Source of the DNA: an uncultured Bacteroidia bacterium
GTDB lineage: Bacteria > Bacteroidota > Bacteroidia > NS11-12g > UBA9320
Reading direction: 5' to 3'
NCBI GenBank assembly: GCA_943789165.1
Contig: CALSTB010000001.1
Span: forward strand, 1-64,000
DNA: 64,000 nt
Below are positions 1-10,156 of this stretch, piece by piece (the stretch's first letter is position 1; every line of letters begins with the position of its first letter). Made by a program: the position numbers and the translations under genes. A model generated the notes under the pieces. It ran no database searches. It worked only from the letters and a program-made list of their open reading frames with translations, and was not told the DNA's origin.

Positions 1-900
1 TTAATCAATGAAACGCTTCATCCCATTCTTTCAGAATTCATTTATAATTCTCGAAGAAAACCGCTTCCTTACACCAAGATAACAGGTCTTAAAAGCATCG
101 ATAAGGTGATAAAAATTGACCAATCTCCAATTGGTCGTTCACCACGCTCCAATCCTTCGACCTACGTTGGTTTTTTTACCGACATCAGGAATTTATATAG
201 CGAATTGCCTGAAGCAAAAATTCGTGGCTATAAACCAGGCCGTTTTTCATTTAACGTAAAAGGAGGTAGATGTGAAACATGCAAAGGTGGTGGAAGACGT
301 GTGATAGAAATGAACTTCTTACCTGACGTTGAAGTGGAATGCGAGACGTGTTTGGGTAAACGGTATAATCGAGACACCCTCGAAATCCGTTATCGCGGGA
401 AATCCATTAGTGACGTTCTTGACATGAGTGTTGATGAAGCCACTAAGTTTTTTGAAAATATACCGTCCATCTATCGTAAAATTAAGGCGTTAAGAGATGT
501 AGGTTTAGGCTACATCACACTTGGACAAAGCAGCACAACCATTTCTGGTGGAGAAGCGCAGCGAGTTAAGTTATCCAGTGAATTGAGCAAAATATCTACG
601 GGAAACACTTTTTATATCTTAGACGAACCTACAACTGGACTCCATTTTGAAGATATCAACGTGTTGTTGTCCGTTTTACAGAACCTTGTGGATTTGGGCA
701 ACACAGTTCTGGTGGTTGAACACAACATGGATGTTATCAAAGTAGCCGACCACATAATTGATCTTGGTCCAGAAGGCGGAAAAGGTGGTGGCGAAATCAT
801 TGATTTTGGTAGTCCAGAACAACTCATTAAACGAGGGAAAGGCCACACATCTACGTATTTGTCATTGGAATTTGACAGTCCAGTGGCTTCAAAAGCCTAA
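1..900 (+). CDS. uvrA: Excinuclease ABC subunit A, C-terminal part (5' end outside window)
   Basis: Frame is open from base 1; zinc-finger [10 protein letters not shown]...CETCLGKRY, signature [15 protein letters not shown], Walker [12 protein letters not shown]. Confidence 0.97.
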   Translation, partial: LINETLHPILSEFIYNSRRKPLPYTKITGLKSIDKVIKIDQSPIGRSPRSNPSTYVGFFTDIRNLYSELPEAKIRGYKPGRFSFNVKGGRCETCKGGGRRVIEMNFLPDVEVECETCLGKRYNRDTLEIRYRGKSISDVLDMSVDEATKFFENIPSIYRKIKALRDVGLGYITLGQSSTTISGGEAQRVKLSSELSKISTGNTFYILDEPTTGLHFEDINVLLSVLQNLVDLGNTVLVVEHNMDVIKVADHIIDLGPEGGKGGGEIIDFGSPEQLIKRGKGHTSTYLSLEFDSPVASKA

Positions 901-981
901 TTACTAAAGGATTTACTTGCTTTTTTGAAGATTTAAAATCAATTTCGAAGCTAATTGAGTTTTATACATTTATAATAGAAT

Positions 982-1857
982 ATGAAAAAGATTTTTTTAC
1001 TTAGTGTCTTGGCCAGCATAGTGATGTTTGGCTGTAAAGATGAAGGGTCTACAACTACTCCAGGTACGTCAAACAATCCAACAATGGCGTCAATGGAAAA
1101 GTCGAACAGAAATGCTGTTCTTGAAGACTTCACCGGTGTTAGATGTGGTTACTGTCCTCAAGGGCATCAAATTGCAAATGACATTCTAATCAACAACCCT
1201 GAGCGTTTCGTGGTTATTGGTGTTAACGCTGGTAGTTATGCTGCTCCTGCTGCAGGATGGGCTAACTTCACCAACTCTTATGGACAAGATCTTGTTAATC
1301 AAAGTGGCGTGACTGGTTACCCAGCAGGTACTATGAACAGACAACCTTTCCCAGGAAAAGCACAAAACAAAGGTACTGGCTTAGCAATGAGCCGTGGTTA
1401 TTGGGCTGAAACTGCTGCTGCAGTTATGGCTGAGCCTTCTCCTGTAAACCTTGGTGGTAAAGCGGTTTTCAACAAAGCTGCCTCTACCATGACTGTAACA
1501 TACGAAGTATATTACACAGGTGATGAGTCTGCTAACGAAAACAGAGTAAACATCGCGTTGTTACAAAGCGGTATGGTTGCTAACCAAAGTGGTGGCGGTG
1601 CTAGCTACGTACACAAGCATGTTATGAGAGATTTCTTAACTGGTCCTTGGGGTCATGAAGTTCCTTCTGAAAACACTGCTGAAGGTAAGTGGTACACTGA
1701 AACTGTAACTTACGACGTTCCTACTGATTACAACGGAGCTGTTATCCCTCCAGGTGGTGGATCTGTTGTTCCTGAAGATTTAGACGTTGTTGTTTTCATC
1801 GCACGAGGTAAAACTGACATCATTACTGGTATTCACGTACCTGTAACGATTGAGTAA
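982..1857 (+). CDS. Lipoprotein with thioredoxin-like CGYC motif, Omp28-related family
   Basis: Lipobox VMFGC; AVLEDFTGVRCGYCPQGHQIA motif typical of Omp28-related Bacteroidetes proteins. Confidence 0.7.
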   Translation: MKKIFLLSVLASIVMFGCKDEGSTTTPGTSNNPTMASMEKSNRNAVLEDFTGVRCGYCPQGHQIANDILINNPERFVVIGVNAGSYAAPAAGWANFTNSYGQDLVNQSGVTGYPAGTMNRQPFPGKAQNKGTGLAMSRGYWAETAAAVMAEPSPVNLGGKAVFNKAASTMTVTYEVYYTGDESANENRVNIALLQSGMVANQSGGGASYVHKHVMRDFLTGPWGHEVPSENTAEGKWYTETVTYDVPTDYNGAVIPPGGGSVVPEDLDVVVFIARGKTDIITGIHVPVTIE

Positions 1858-1880
1858 GATTATATAATTACATAAAAGAA

Positions 1881-1906
1881 AGGCTCCGAAATCGGAGCCT
1901 TTTTTT
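1881..1906 (+). terminator. Rho-independent terminator
   Basis: AGGCTCCGA-AA-TCGGAGCCT stem followed by a T tract. Confidence 0.9.
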
Positions 1907-1944
1907 ATGCCTAAAAGTTCTATTCTATCTAATACCTTTGTCTC

Positions 1945-2628
1945 GTGCAAGTATCCTCTGACGGCAGACTTATTTTAGTTCCGACTCCAATCGGCAACTT
2001 AGACGACATCACGTATCGAGCTATTGAATCTCTAAAACAATGTGACCTCATTTTTGCAGAAGATACCCGTCAGACAAAAAAGTTGCTCAATCATTTCGAA
2101 ATTAATACGTCGATTGAATCCTTCCATCAAAACAACGAACATGCAAAGCTGCCTTATGCAATGCGGTTATTGGGAGAGAACAAACACATATGTTATTGTT
2201 CCGATGCCGGCACTCCTGGCATTTCGGATCCAGGGTACTTATTGGTTCGTGAAGCCATTTCGAAAGGATTCGAAGTTGAATGCTTACCAGGAGCAACAGC
2301 AGTAATTCCAGCGGTAGTGGTATCAGGTTTGCCGTGTGATCGATTTTTGTTCGAAGGTTTTTTACCACATAAAAAAGGGCGTCAAAAGAGATTGCTACAT
2401 TTGGTAGATGAAGAACGAACCATGGTTTTTTATGAAAGTCCGCATCGCATCGTCAAAATGCTTGACCAATTAGAAGAAGTTTTCGGTGGTGATAGAGCGA
2501 TTTCAGTTTCTCGAGAAATATCAAAGCTTCATGAAACGCATTATAGAGGAACAATCAATGACGTTCAAAAATCAATATTAGAACAACCAATTAAAGGCGA
2601 GTTTGTTGTTTGTGTAGCAGGAAAATGA
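1945..2628 (+). CDS. rsmI: 16S rRNA (cytidine(1402)-2'-O)-methyltransferase
   Basis: LVPTPIGNLDDITYRAIESLK, CYCSDAGTPGISDPGYLLV, LPGATAVIPAVVVSGLP. Confidence 0.95.
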   Translation: MQVSSDGRLILVPTPIGNLDDITYRAIESLKQCDLIFAEDTRQTKKLLNHFEINTSIESFHQNNEHAKLPYAMRLLGENKHICYCSDAGTPGISDPGYLLVREAISKGFEVECLPGATAVIPAVVVSGLPCDRFLFEGFLPHKKGRQKRLLHLVDEERTMVFYESPHRIVKMLDQLEEVFGGDRAISVSREISKLHETHYRGTINDVQKSILEQPIKGEFVVCVAGK

Positions 2629-4217
2629 AAAGAAGGTTAATCTATTTAGGTCTAGCATTGTTAGGCGGCGTACTACCATCGTTGGCATGGCCTCCTCACA
2701 CCTTACCCTTCTTGTTGTTTATCGCCTTTATTCCCTTCTTCTATTTAGAATCTTTGTTTGATCAAGAAAAGTCGAACAAGTGGTTTGGGGTGTATACCTA
2801 CATAGGTTTGTTTACATTCAACATACTTACCACTTGGTGGGTATGGAATGCCTCGCTCGGAGGAGCGGTCTTTATGCTCATTGCGAATTCCTTGCTGATG
2901 CTTTTACCGTTTGTGTTGTACCGAAAAGCGAAGCGTCAAATCGGACAAGGTCGAGCATTACTCTTTTTCGTAGTCGCTTGGTTGTCGTTTGAATACTTAC
3001 ATTTCCGTTGGGGCGTAGCCTATCCATGGCTAACACTCGGTAACGGCTTTGCCACATCACCCAATCTAGTACAATGGTACGAATACACTGGCGCACTTGG
3101 CGGTAGTTTATGGATTTTAACGGTCAACGTTTTCATCTTCAATTCATTCACCAAATTTCGAAAGTTAACCACGTTTGCCATCGTAGCTTTATTGGTGGCG
3201 CCTGTATTATGGTCGATGTATCTGAAGAATCAGCAAGGACCATATGCAACCAAGATCGGCGCATCACCAAATGTGCTGGTCATTCAACCAAACATCGACC
3301 CGTATGAAAAATTTGCCGCTGGAACCAAAGGCGCACAAATTGACAAATTTGTTGAATTGTGTGAAGACGGAATAACAGATGATACAAAGCTTATCATCCT
3401 TCCAGAAACCGCGTTGGTGGGTAACATGAATGAATCGTTCATTAACCAAGACTTTGGGGTAAGAAAGCTAAAATCCTTTTTGGCCAAACATCCTGGCGTT
3501 GGTATGTTAGTTGGCGCATCTACGCACCGTTTCTATGAAGATGATGAACCTCTGCCACCATATCCACGTTACTTTGAACCAGAGGCAAAGTATTATGATT
3601 CATACAATACAGCCTTACAAATTGACCCAAGTGGTACAACCACAACTTATCACAAGTCGAAATTAGTACCAGGGGTTGAAAGCCTCCCCTTCCCTATTGT
3701 CTTTAGAAAATTTGACAATATTCTTGACCTTAATTTAGGTGGCGTTTCTGGTAATTTAGGTAGGGATAGACAAGCAAAGTCGTTTCATTTCACCTTGCGT
3801 AACAACGAGCAATTGTCGATTGCACCATTAATCTGTTACGAATCTGTTTTTGGTGAATATGTGGGCGAATTCGTAAAACAAGATGCCGATATGCTTGCAG
3901 TCATCACGAATGACGGTTGGTGGGGAAACACTCCAGGACACAAGCAGCACATGCACTATGCCCGTTTACGAGCAATTGAATATCGCCGTTATGTGGTCAG
4001 AAGTGCCAACACCGGCATCAGTTGTTTGATTGACGATAATGGTGCGATACTGAATCAACTGGGCTATTGGAAAGAGGGTTTTTTAAATGTGTACATACCC
4101 AAGCTAAAATTTAAAACGTTTTATGCCGCCACCGGCGATTATATTGGAAAGCTTGGTGTTTTTATTTTTCTATTTTTAGGTCTTAGCATACTGGTCAAAT
4201 GGATTCGTCTACGCTAA
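2625..4217 (+). CDS. lnt: Apolipoprotein N-acyltransferase
   Basis: N-terminal TM segments plus nitrilase domain (PNIDPYEKF, LPETAL, YHKSKLVPGVESLPF, LICYESVFGEY, ITNDGWWGNTPGHKQH). Confidence 0.95.
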   Translation: MKRRLIYLGLALLGGVLPSLAWPPHTLPFLLFIAFIPFFYLESLFDQEKSNKWFGVYTYIGLFTFNILTTWWVWNASLGGAVFMLIANSLLMLLPFVLYRKAKRQIGQGRALLFFVVAWLSFEYLHFRWGVAYPWLTLGNGFATSPNLVQWYEYTGALGGSLWILTVNVFIFNSFTKFRKLTTFAIVALLVAPVLWSMYLKNQQGPYATKIGASPNVLVIQPNIDPYEKFAAGTKGAQIDKFVELCEDGITDDTKLIILPETALVGNMNESFINQDFGVRKLKSFLAKHPGVGMLVGASTHRFYEDDEPLPPYPRYFEPEAKYYDSYNTALQIDPSGTTTTYHKSKLVPGVESLPFPIVFRKFDNILDLNLGGVSGNLGRDRQAKSFHFTLRNNEQLSIAPLICYESVFGEYVGEFVKQDADMLAVITNDGWWGNTPGHKQHMHYARLRAIEYRRYVVRSANTGISCLIDDNGAILNQLGYWKEGFLNVYIPKLKFKTFYAATGDYIGKLGVFIFLFLGLSILVKWIRLR

Positions 4218-4879
4218 CAGTTCAGTCGCTAGGTCTGGTAGATTACCAGGAAGCTTGGGATTTACAAAAAAAGCAAGTTGCCAAAAGGCATCTAGACACG
4301 GTTGAGGATGTGTTGTTTCTTTGTCAACACAACCACGTATACACGTTTGGCAAAAGCGCCAACCAAGACAACTTGTTGATTAATGATGGATTCTTAGACT
4401 CAATTGGAGCACAAAAATTCGAAATTGAACGCGGCGGTGACATTACGTATCATGGTCCAGGTCAACTGGTGGGTTATCCGATAATTAATCTTCACGAACT
4501 TGGTATTGGTGTTAAAAGATATGTCGACCTGTTAGAAGAAAGTTTGATACAAACGCTGGAAGCCTACAATATTTTCACCGAGCGAATCGAAGGACTTACT
4601 GGCATCTGGTTAAAAGAAGGTCCGCCACGTAAAATTGCCGCCATAGGTATCAAAGTGAGTCGGGGTGTAACCATGCACGGATTTGCCTTAAACGTCAATA
4701 CCAATCTCACCTATTTTAATCACATTGTTCCCTGTGGTATTCAAGACAAGTCGGTTACGTCAATGGAACAAGAACTTGGGTCTGCAGTTGATATGGATGA
4801 AGTGCAAGAAGAATATGAGGCGGTTTTTAGACAGTTGTTCTACGACAAATTGGACTTAACAACTGACGTAATAAATTGA
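4199..4879 (+). CDS. lipB: Lipoyl(octanoyl) transferase
   Basis: RGGDITYHGPGQLVGYPI, KIAAIGIKVSRGVTMHGFALNVN, IPCGI-like VPCGIQDKSVTS. Confidence 0.96.
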   Translation: MDSSTLTVQSLGLVDYQEAWDLQKKQVAKRHLDTVEDVLFLCQHNHVYTFGKSANQDNLLINDGFLDSIGAQKFEIERGGDITYHGPGQLVGYPIINLHELGIGVKRYVDLLEESLIQTLEAYNIFTERIEGLTGIWLKEGPPRKIAAIGIKVSRGVTMHGFALNVNTNLTYFNHIVPCGIQDKSVTSMEQELGSAVDMDEVQEEYEAVFRQLFYDKLDLTTDVIN

Positions 4880-5088
4880 GCTTATTTCTATGACGCTTGG
4901 GTTAACTTGTACAGCCGGTTGCCAAACAATATATAGCCAATTCCAGAGTCTAATTTTACGAATTTGACATGACTGTTATTAGTCTTTTTAAGCGTGTATA
5001 ACGTAAGGCTTGATTTAGGCTGTTTGAGCACGTTCAAATACGCTTTCATTTCAGACGTTAAGGCATATGGATTTTCTTCGAGATAGTA

Positions 5089-5925
5089 TTATTTCCAAAA
5101 ATATCGGCTGTCTGGTAGATTAACAGAGGATCTGATTTCTACAAAGTCTTTGTTTCCATTAATCGAAATCGAATCCATTTCAATTATTATCTCTATTTCA
5201 TCCCGATACTCTGGCAAGCCTTTTCGTCGTCGGATGTGACTTGACTCGTCTTGTTTATCCCATACCTTTATACCGCTGCGTCCTTCCCACCTCCCCACAA
5301 TACCTTTGAGGCTTGCTTCCTCATTTTGGCATTGACAATAGGTAAACCCCGACACTGAATCAAGGTTAGCCGATGTTGGTTTAAACTCAAATACCTCATT
5401 AAATATACCCGTTAAATCGCGTATTCTATGACCGTATGGATGTTCTAAGTGATGCCAAAAAACTCGATTGCTATCTAAAAGAATGTGGTTAGGCCGCTTA
5501 TTTAGACCAAACCACAGAATCAATTCTTGCGTCTTTAAATCGTTGTAGAAATCAGTGGCTTCCTCTTGTGTGTGAAAGGTATATAAGTCATAAGAAATGA
5601 TGCCATTTGTTTTGTACGTATCGGTTTTTATGGATATCCTGACTTTCGTAAAGTTTTCCTCTGCGCTGGTGTCAATGGTTGTATTGTGGTTCGAAATGTC
5701 ATAACCAGCCTCATGAATAAAATACTGAATAATACTGTCCCCAAACGCTTCAATTCTAGTAGCCGGAAATTGGTCGTATACAACAGCTGGACTCAGTGTC
5801 TCGTCGCTTTCCGCTATAATAGTTTCTGATGGCGAGTTTGCTTCTTTACGTGATGTTTCGCAGCCTATGATAGTAACCGCAAGCAAACTCAATAGAAGTT
5901 TTATGGTATCAATCATGGATGACAC
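5089..5925 (-). CDS. Hypothetical lipoprotein; frame continues past an in-frame TAA to 4888
   Basis: Signal peptide and lipobox (LLAVTIIGC); no recognised family. Confidence 0.55.
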   Translation of the reverse strand: MSSMIDTIKLLLSLLAVTIIGCETSRKEANSPSETIIAESDETLSPAVVYDQFPATRIEAFGDSIIQYFIHEAGYDISNHNTTIDTSAEENFTKVRISIKTDTYKTNGIISYDLYTFHTQEEATDFYNDLKTQELILWFGLNKRPNHILLDSNRVFWHHLEHPYGHRIRDLTGIFNEVFEFKPTSANLDSVSGFTYCQCQNEEASLKGIVGRWEGRSGIKVWDKQDESSHIRRRKGLPEYRDEIEIIIEMDSISINGNKDFVEIRSSVNLPDSRYFWK

Positions 5926-5950
5926 ATGGTTTGTTTCTTAGCGTTTCGCG

Positions 5951-6938
5951 TTAGCTTAAATTCACAATCTCGGCAATAAATTGAGCTGCGGCAGTTCGGG
6001 GTGACATCTTGTTGTCCTCTACTTCTTTCCGGACTTGGTTCATCTTCTGTTGCATTTCTGGATTCTGTTTCACATATCTCAAAAAACCATTTTCAATGTG
6101 CTCAGTCAACCAATCAGCTGCCTGCGTTTTTCTGTTTGCTTCAAAAGCGCCAATTTCTTTCTGACTAGTAACGAAGCTTAGAATTTCTTCGTACACCTTT
6201 CCCAAATGTAGCCCAGATATTGAATCAATCTTTTCTACTGGGACTGTCCATTGATCACGGCCACTTTGCAGCAAATGAAGTGCGTTTTTATAATGCATCT
6301 TGGCTTCTTGTGCTAGACTCGGGTTTACATCCGATTTGTTTATGGCTATCATGTCGGCCATTTCAACAATGCCTCGTTTAATTCCTTGAAGCTCATCTCC
6401 AGCTCCTGGAAGTAGTAACAGCAGAAAGAAATCGACCATATTGTGGACCAACGTTTCACTTTGCCCGACGCCAACTGTTTCTACCAAAATAATGTCGAAA
6501 CCAGCAGCCTCACACAGCAAGATACTTTCCCGTGTTTCTGCGGCCACACCACCCAAGGTGTCACCTGTTGGAGAAGGTCGTACAAAGGCTTGATCAGACA
6601 CAGATAGTCGGTTCATCCTCGTTTTATCTCCTAAAATACTGCCTCGTGTTTTTTGACTGCTTGGAATCAATGGCGAGTACGGCTACTTTCTTCTGATAGG
6701 TTTCAATTAGGTGTTGACCAAAGGCATCAATGAAGGTGCTTTTCCCAACACCAGGAACTCCGGTCACAGCAATACGGATTGAATTTCCTGTTTTTTCTAA
6801 ACACTTATCCAATATCTCATTGGCAATGGCTTGATGTGAAGGCAAGGTGCTTTCAAGCAAAGTGATTGCTTTTGCAAGAGATTGGGTATTTCCTGAAATA
6901 ATGGAATGATAAAGCGTATTAGAATCTAAACTCTCCAT
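5951..6938 (-). CDS. meaB: MeaB/ArgK-type methylmalonyl-CoA mutase-associated GTPase, interrupted by a +1 frameshift near 6665
   Basis: [20 protein letters not shown] ... VAVLAID then, in another frame, [17 protein letters not shown] ... [14 protein letters not shown] ... AINKSD. Confidence 0.9.
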
Positions 6939-8291
6939 TTATATGAGCATTCTTCCGATCATAAAATACATAAACAACCCAAGTAAGTCATTACTGGTGG
7001 TTATAAACGGACCTGTCGCTAATGCAGGATCAATTTTAAATCTATCTAAAATCAACGGGACAACTGTTCCTACAACTGCTGCCAACAGAATCACTGCAAA
7101 GAGTGCGATACTGACTGTTGTCATGATGCTATTTGTTTTGCCTGAAACCAAGCCGTACCCCATTAATAAAGCTGAACACACCAAACCATTGATGAGTGCC
7201 ACCATGAGTTCTTTACCAAGCTTACTAAGCACCGAACTACTGTCGATTGTGTTGTTGGCTAAGCCCTGAACAATGATCGATGAAGACTGTACACCAATGT
7301 TACCAGCCATCGCCATGATCAACGGCATGAATAAAGCCAATTGAACGTTTTCTTGTAGCTCGCCATCGAATTGACCGATAACTATTGAACTTAATACTCC
7401 GCCGAAAAGACCTATAATTAACCAAGGCAATCTAGCTTTTGATAGTACCCAAACTTTGTCTTTTACTTCAACACTTTGGCTAATACCAGACAACATTTGA
7501 TAATCCTTGTCTGCTTCTTCTTTGATTAAATCGAGAACGTCATCAATCGTAACACGACCCAACAATCGGTTTAAGGAATCGACGATGGGTAAGGCAATCA
7601 AGTCATACTTCTGCATCGTGGTTGCCACATCTTCTCCGTCTGTAGTTACCGTTGCATATTTAATATTGCTATCAAATATTTCTGAAATTGGCGTTGAAGC
7701 TTTTGCTAAGATGATTCGCTTCAGCGACACCCAACCGAGAAGAATATCACTATCGTCCACCACATACACCGTGTAAACCCTAGTCACCTCCTCAGCTTGT
7801 TTACGGATCTCTTCAGTACACTGTCCTACAGTCCAATTGATGTTGACCTTAATCAACTCACCTTCCATCAAACCACCCGCCGTATCATCCGGATACCTAA
7901 GAAGTCTGGTCAGGTATAATGAGTCTTCTTTATTTGGAATATGCGAGATGATCTCTGACGCGACCGTTGTGTCTAAAACGCTCAATACGTCCACCGCGTC
8001 ATCACTATTCATGTTTTGAATAAAGTTGAGCGCTATTTCTTCTCTGCTAAAACCTTCAAAGAACTTAACCCGAACTTCTGGTTCTAGTTCCGCGAGTACT
8101 TCAATTTTTTTATCGGAATCGAGTAACGAGGTTACGTAAACGGCTTGTTCTAGGTTTAAAGAATCAAAAATTTCAGCAATATCCGCAGGAAAAAGTCTTT
8201 CCAGGACTGGAATTAATTCGTCTTCCTTTTGCAAGTCGAGCTGAATGATAAATTCCTCTAAAAACTCCTTACTTAGGTCAAACGCTTCCAT
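6939..8291 (-). CDS. mgtE: Magnesium transporter MgtE
   Basis: MgtE N domain, CBS pair, and C-terminal TM region (ALFMPLIMAMAGNIGVQSSSIIVQGLA). Confidence 0.95.
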   Translation of the reverse strand: MEAFDLSKEFLEEFIIQLDLQKEDELIPVLERLFPADIAEIFDSLNLEQAVYVTSLLDSDKKIEVLAELEPEVRVKFFEGFSREEIALNFIQNMNSDDAVDVLSVLDTTVASEIISHIPNKEDSLYLTRLLRYPDDTAGGLMEGELIKVNINWTVGQCTEEIRKQAEEVTRVYTVYVVDDSDILLGWVSLKRIILAKASTPISEIFDSNIKYATVTTDGEDVATTMQKYDLIALPIVDSLNRLLGRVTIDDVLDLIKEEADKDYQMLSGISQSVEVKDKVWVLSKARLPWLIIGLFGGVLSSIVIGQFDGELQENVQLALFMPLIMAMAGNIGVQSSSIIVQGLANNTIDSSSVLSKLGKELMVALINGLVCSALLMGYGLVSGKTNSIMTTVSIALFAVILLAAVVGTVVPLILDRFKIDPALATGPFITTSNDLLGLFMYFMIGRMLI

Positions 8292-9068
8292 TAATCGATT
8301 TTATTCTTTTCTATCCAAGCGGTCAATTCTTTAAAATCTTCCACCGATAAATTCTCTGCACGCAATTTAAACATTTGATTAGTGACAAGTAAGTCCTTCG
8401 GTATGTTAAATTTCTTCAAAGCATTTGCCACCGTCTTTCGACGTTGCTGAAACGCTGTTTTGACCACATCAAAGAACATGGGCACATTCCAGTCAATTTC
8501 CTGTTCAATTCGTTGGCCGGAAATAACTGCTGATTGCACCTTGGGTTGAGGAATAAAAACCGTTGGTGGAATTTCAAATTCTAAATCAATGGTATAAAAT
8601 GCCTGTATCAAGACTGATAGGATTCCATATGTTTTGTTGTTTGGACTAGCAGCTATTCGCTTGGCCACTTCCAATTGGAACATGCCTGCAAAGGCAGGTA
8701 TACTTGGACGATAATCCAATATCTTAAATAAGATTTGAGACGAAATGTTATACGGAAAATTGCCAATCACACCAAATTGCTCTGAAAAAAAGGTGGTTAA
8801 ATCCGTCCGCAAGAAATCTGATTCAAGCACCTCCAAAGTTGGCATTTCCTTGCCCAAATAGGCCACTGAATCTCTATCCAACTCAACCGCTTTTAACTGA
8901 ATGTCTTTGGCGATTAAATACTTCGTTAATACAACCCATTCCTGGGCCAATTTCCAACCAATTTTCAACCTCAAATTTGTCCACCAAATTCGCTGTGCGT
9001 TGTGCCACTGATTCATCTTTCAAAAAGTGCTGGCCTAAAAATTTCTTTGCTCGTACTTGCTTAGCCAT
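8291..9068 (-). CDS. rsmA: 16S rRNA dimethyladenosine transferase, interrupted by a +1 frameshift near 8933
   Basis: RAKKFLGQHFLKDE, WLEIGPGMG | VLTKYLI, GVIGNFPYNISSQILFK, FIPQPKVQSAV. Confidence 0.93.
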
Positions 9069-10111
9069 TTATTTTTTGATCAATTATCTGTTTTAAAGCT
9101 TGTGGATCTGAAAATCCAAGTGTGATGGGTTGTATCCAAAATGTTACGTCAGGTTTTAAATCTAACACGAAGGTCTTCAACTTTACCCAATCCTTTTCTG
9201 TGGTGATGATATTGTTATCAAGTCTGTCTGCGTCATAAATCATCTGTTTCACCTCCGTAATGGTGTACGTGCGGTGATCTTCAAATCCATTCATGACTGC
9301 ATTTGGATAAAGCTGTCTAATGCCTTGTTGAAATTGGATGTTATCAGCCAATCCACTTACGACCATTGGACGTTCAATGACACGTTCTTTTCCAAAAGCG
9401 ATGTGCAAATCAGAATAATAGGTTTTGCTCAAAAACGTAGGCAAGCCTTTGTCACCCATACTACTTTCAAGATCCGGGGCTTTGGTATAAATCAGCAGAT
9501 CCGCTCTTTTTATGTTGTGCCGAAACTCTCTCAATCGGCCCATCGGAAGTACAAAATCTGTGTGGAAGGGTTTTTGAAAAAGTGCTGAGCACAATGGACA
9601 CACTTGGTTTGACATATTGATGCTGTAAGGCATCGTCCAAAATGATTAGGTCAATTTTGGGATTGATGACAAGCATTTCAGGAATTCCAAGCACCCTATT
9701 TTCACAAACAGTCACAGTTATTTCGGGATACTGAATTTTAATTTCCAGAGGCTCATCACCGACATTTTTCGCAAGTGAAGTCGGTTCAACTTCTAAAAAA
9801 CCCTTAGTGATTCTGCCATAGCCACGACTTAACACACCAATGGTATGTGTTGCACCATATTGTTGAATGAGGTATTTAACCATTGGCGTTTTACCCGTCC
9901 CACCTACCGACAGGTTGCCAACACTGATTACGGGTACATCAAACGAAACGGATTTTAAGATTCCTAAACGAAACAACGCATTGCGCACTTCCATTACCAA
10001 GCCATAAACCACCGATAGCGGCCACAATATCCATCTTACCCATTTCAAGTGAGGCAAATTTAAGCCATTAGGCCTTAAATAATTTGGGCTCAATAATCGC
10101 CCAGTTCCCAT
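9061..10111 (-). CDS. lpxK: Tetraacyldisaccharide 4'-kinase, interrupted by a +1 frameshift near 9570
   Basis: VPVISVGNLSVGGTGKTPMV, GVLSRGYGR, IILDDALQHQYV, then KPFHTDFVLPMGRLREF in another frame, TTEKDWVKL. Confidence 0.93.
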
Positions 10112-10156
10112 AATTTATGTTGTTTTGTTGTACCAGTATAAAAGCTGAGTTCAGAC

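Noticed and set aside
612-848. Antisense ORF inside uvrA
   Set aside because: Lies opposite a strongly conserved gene; composition is that of a shadow ORF. The same applies to the other ORFs antisense to called genes.
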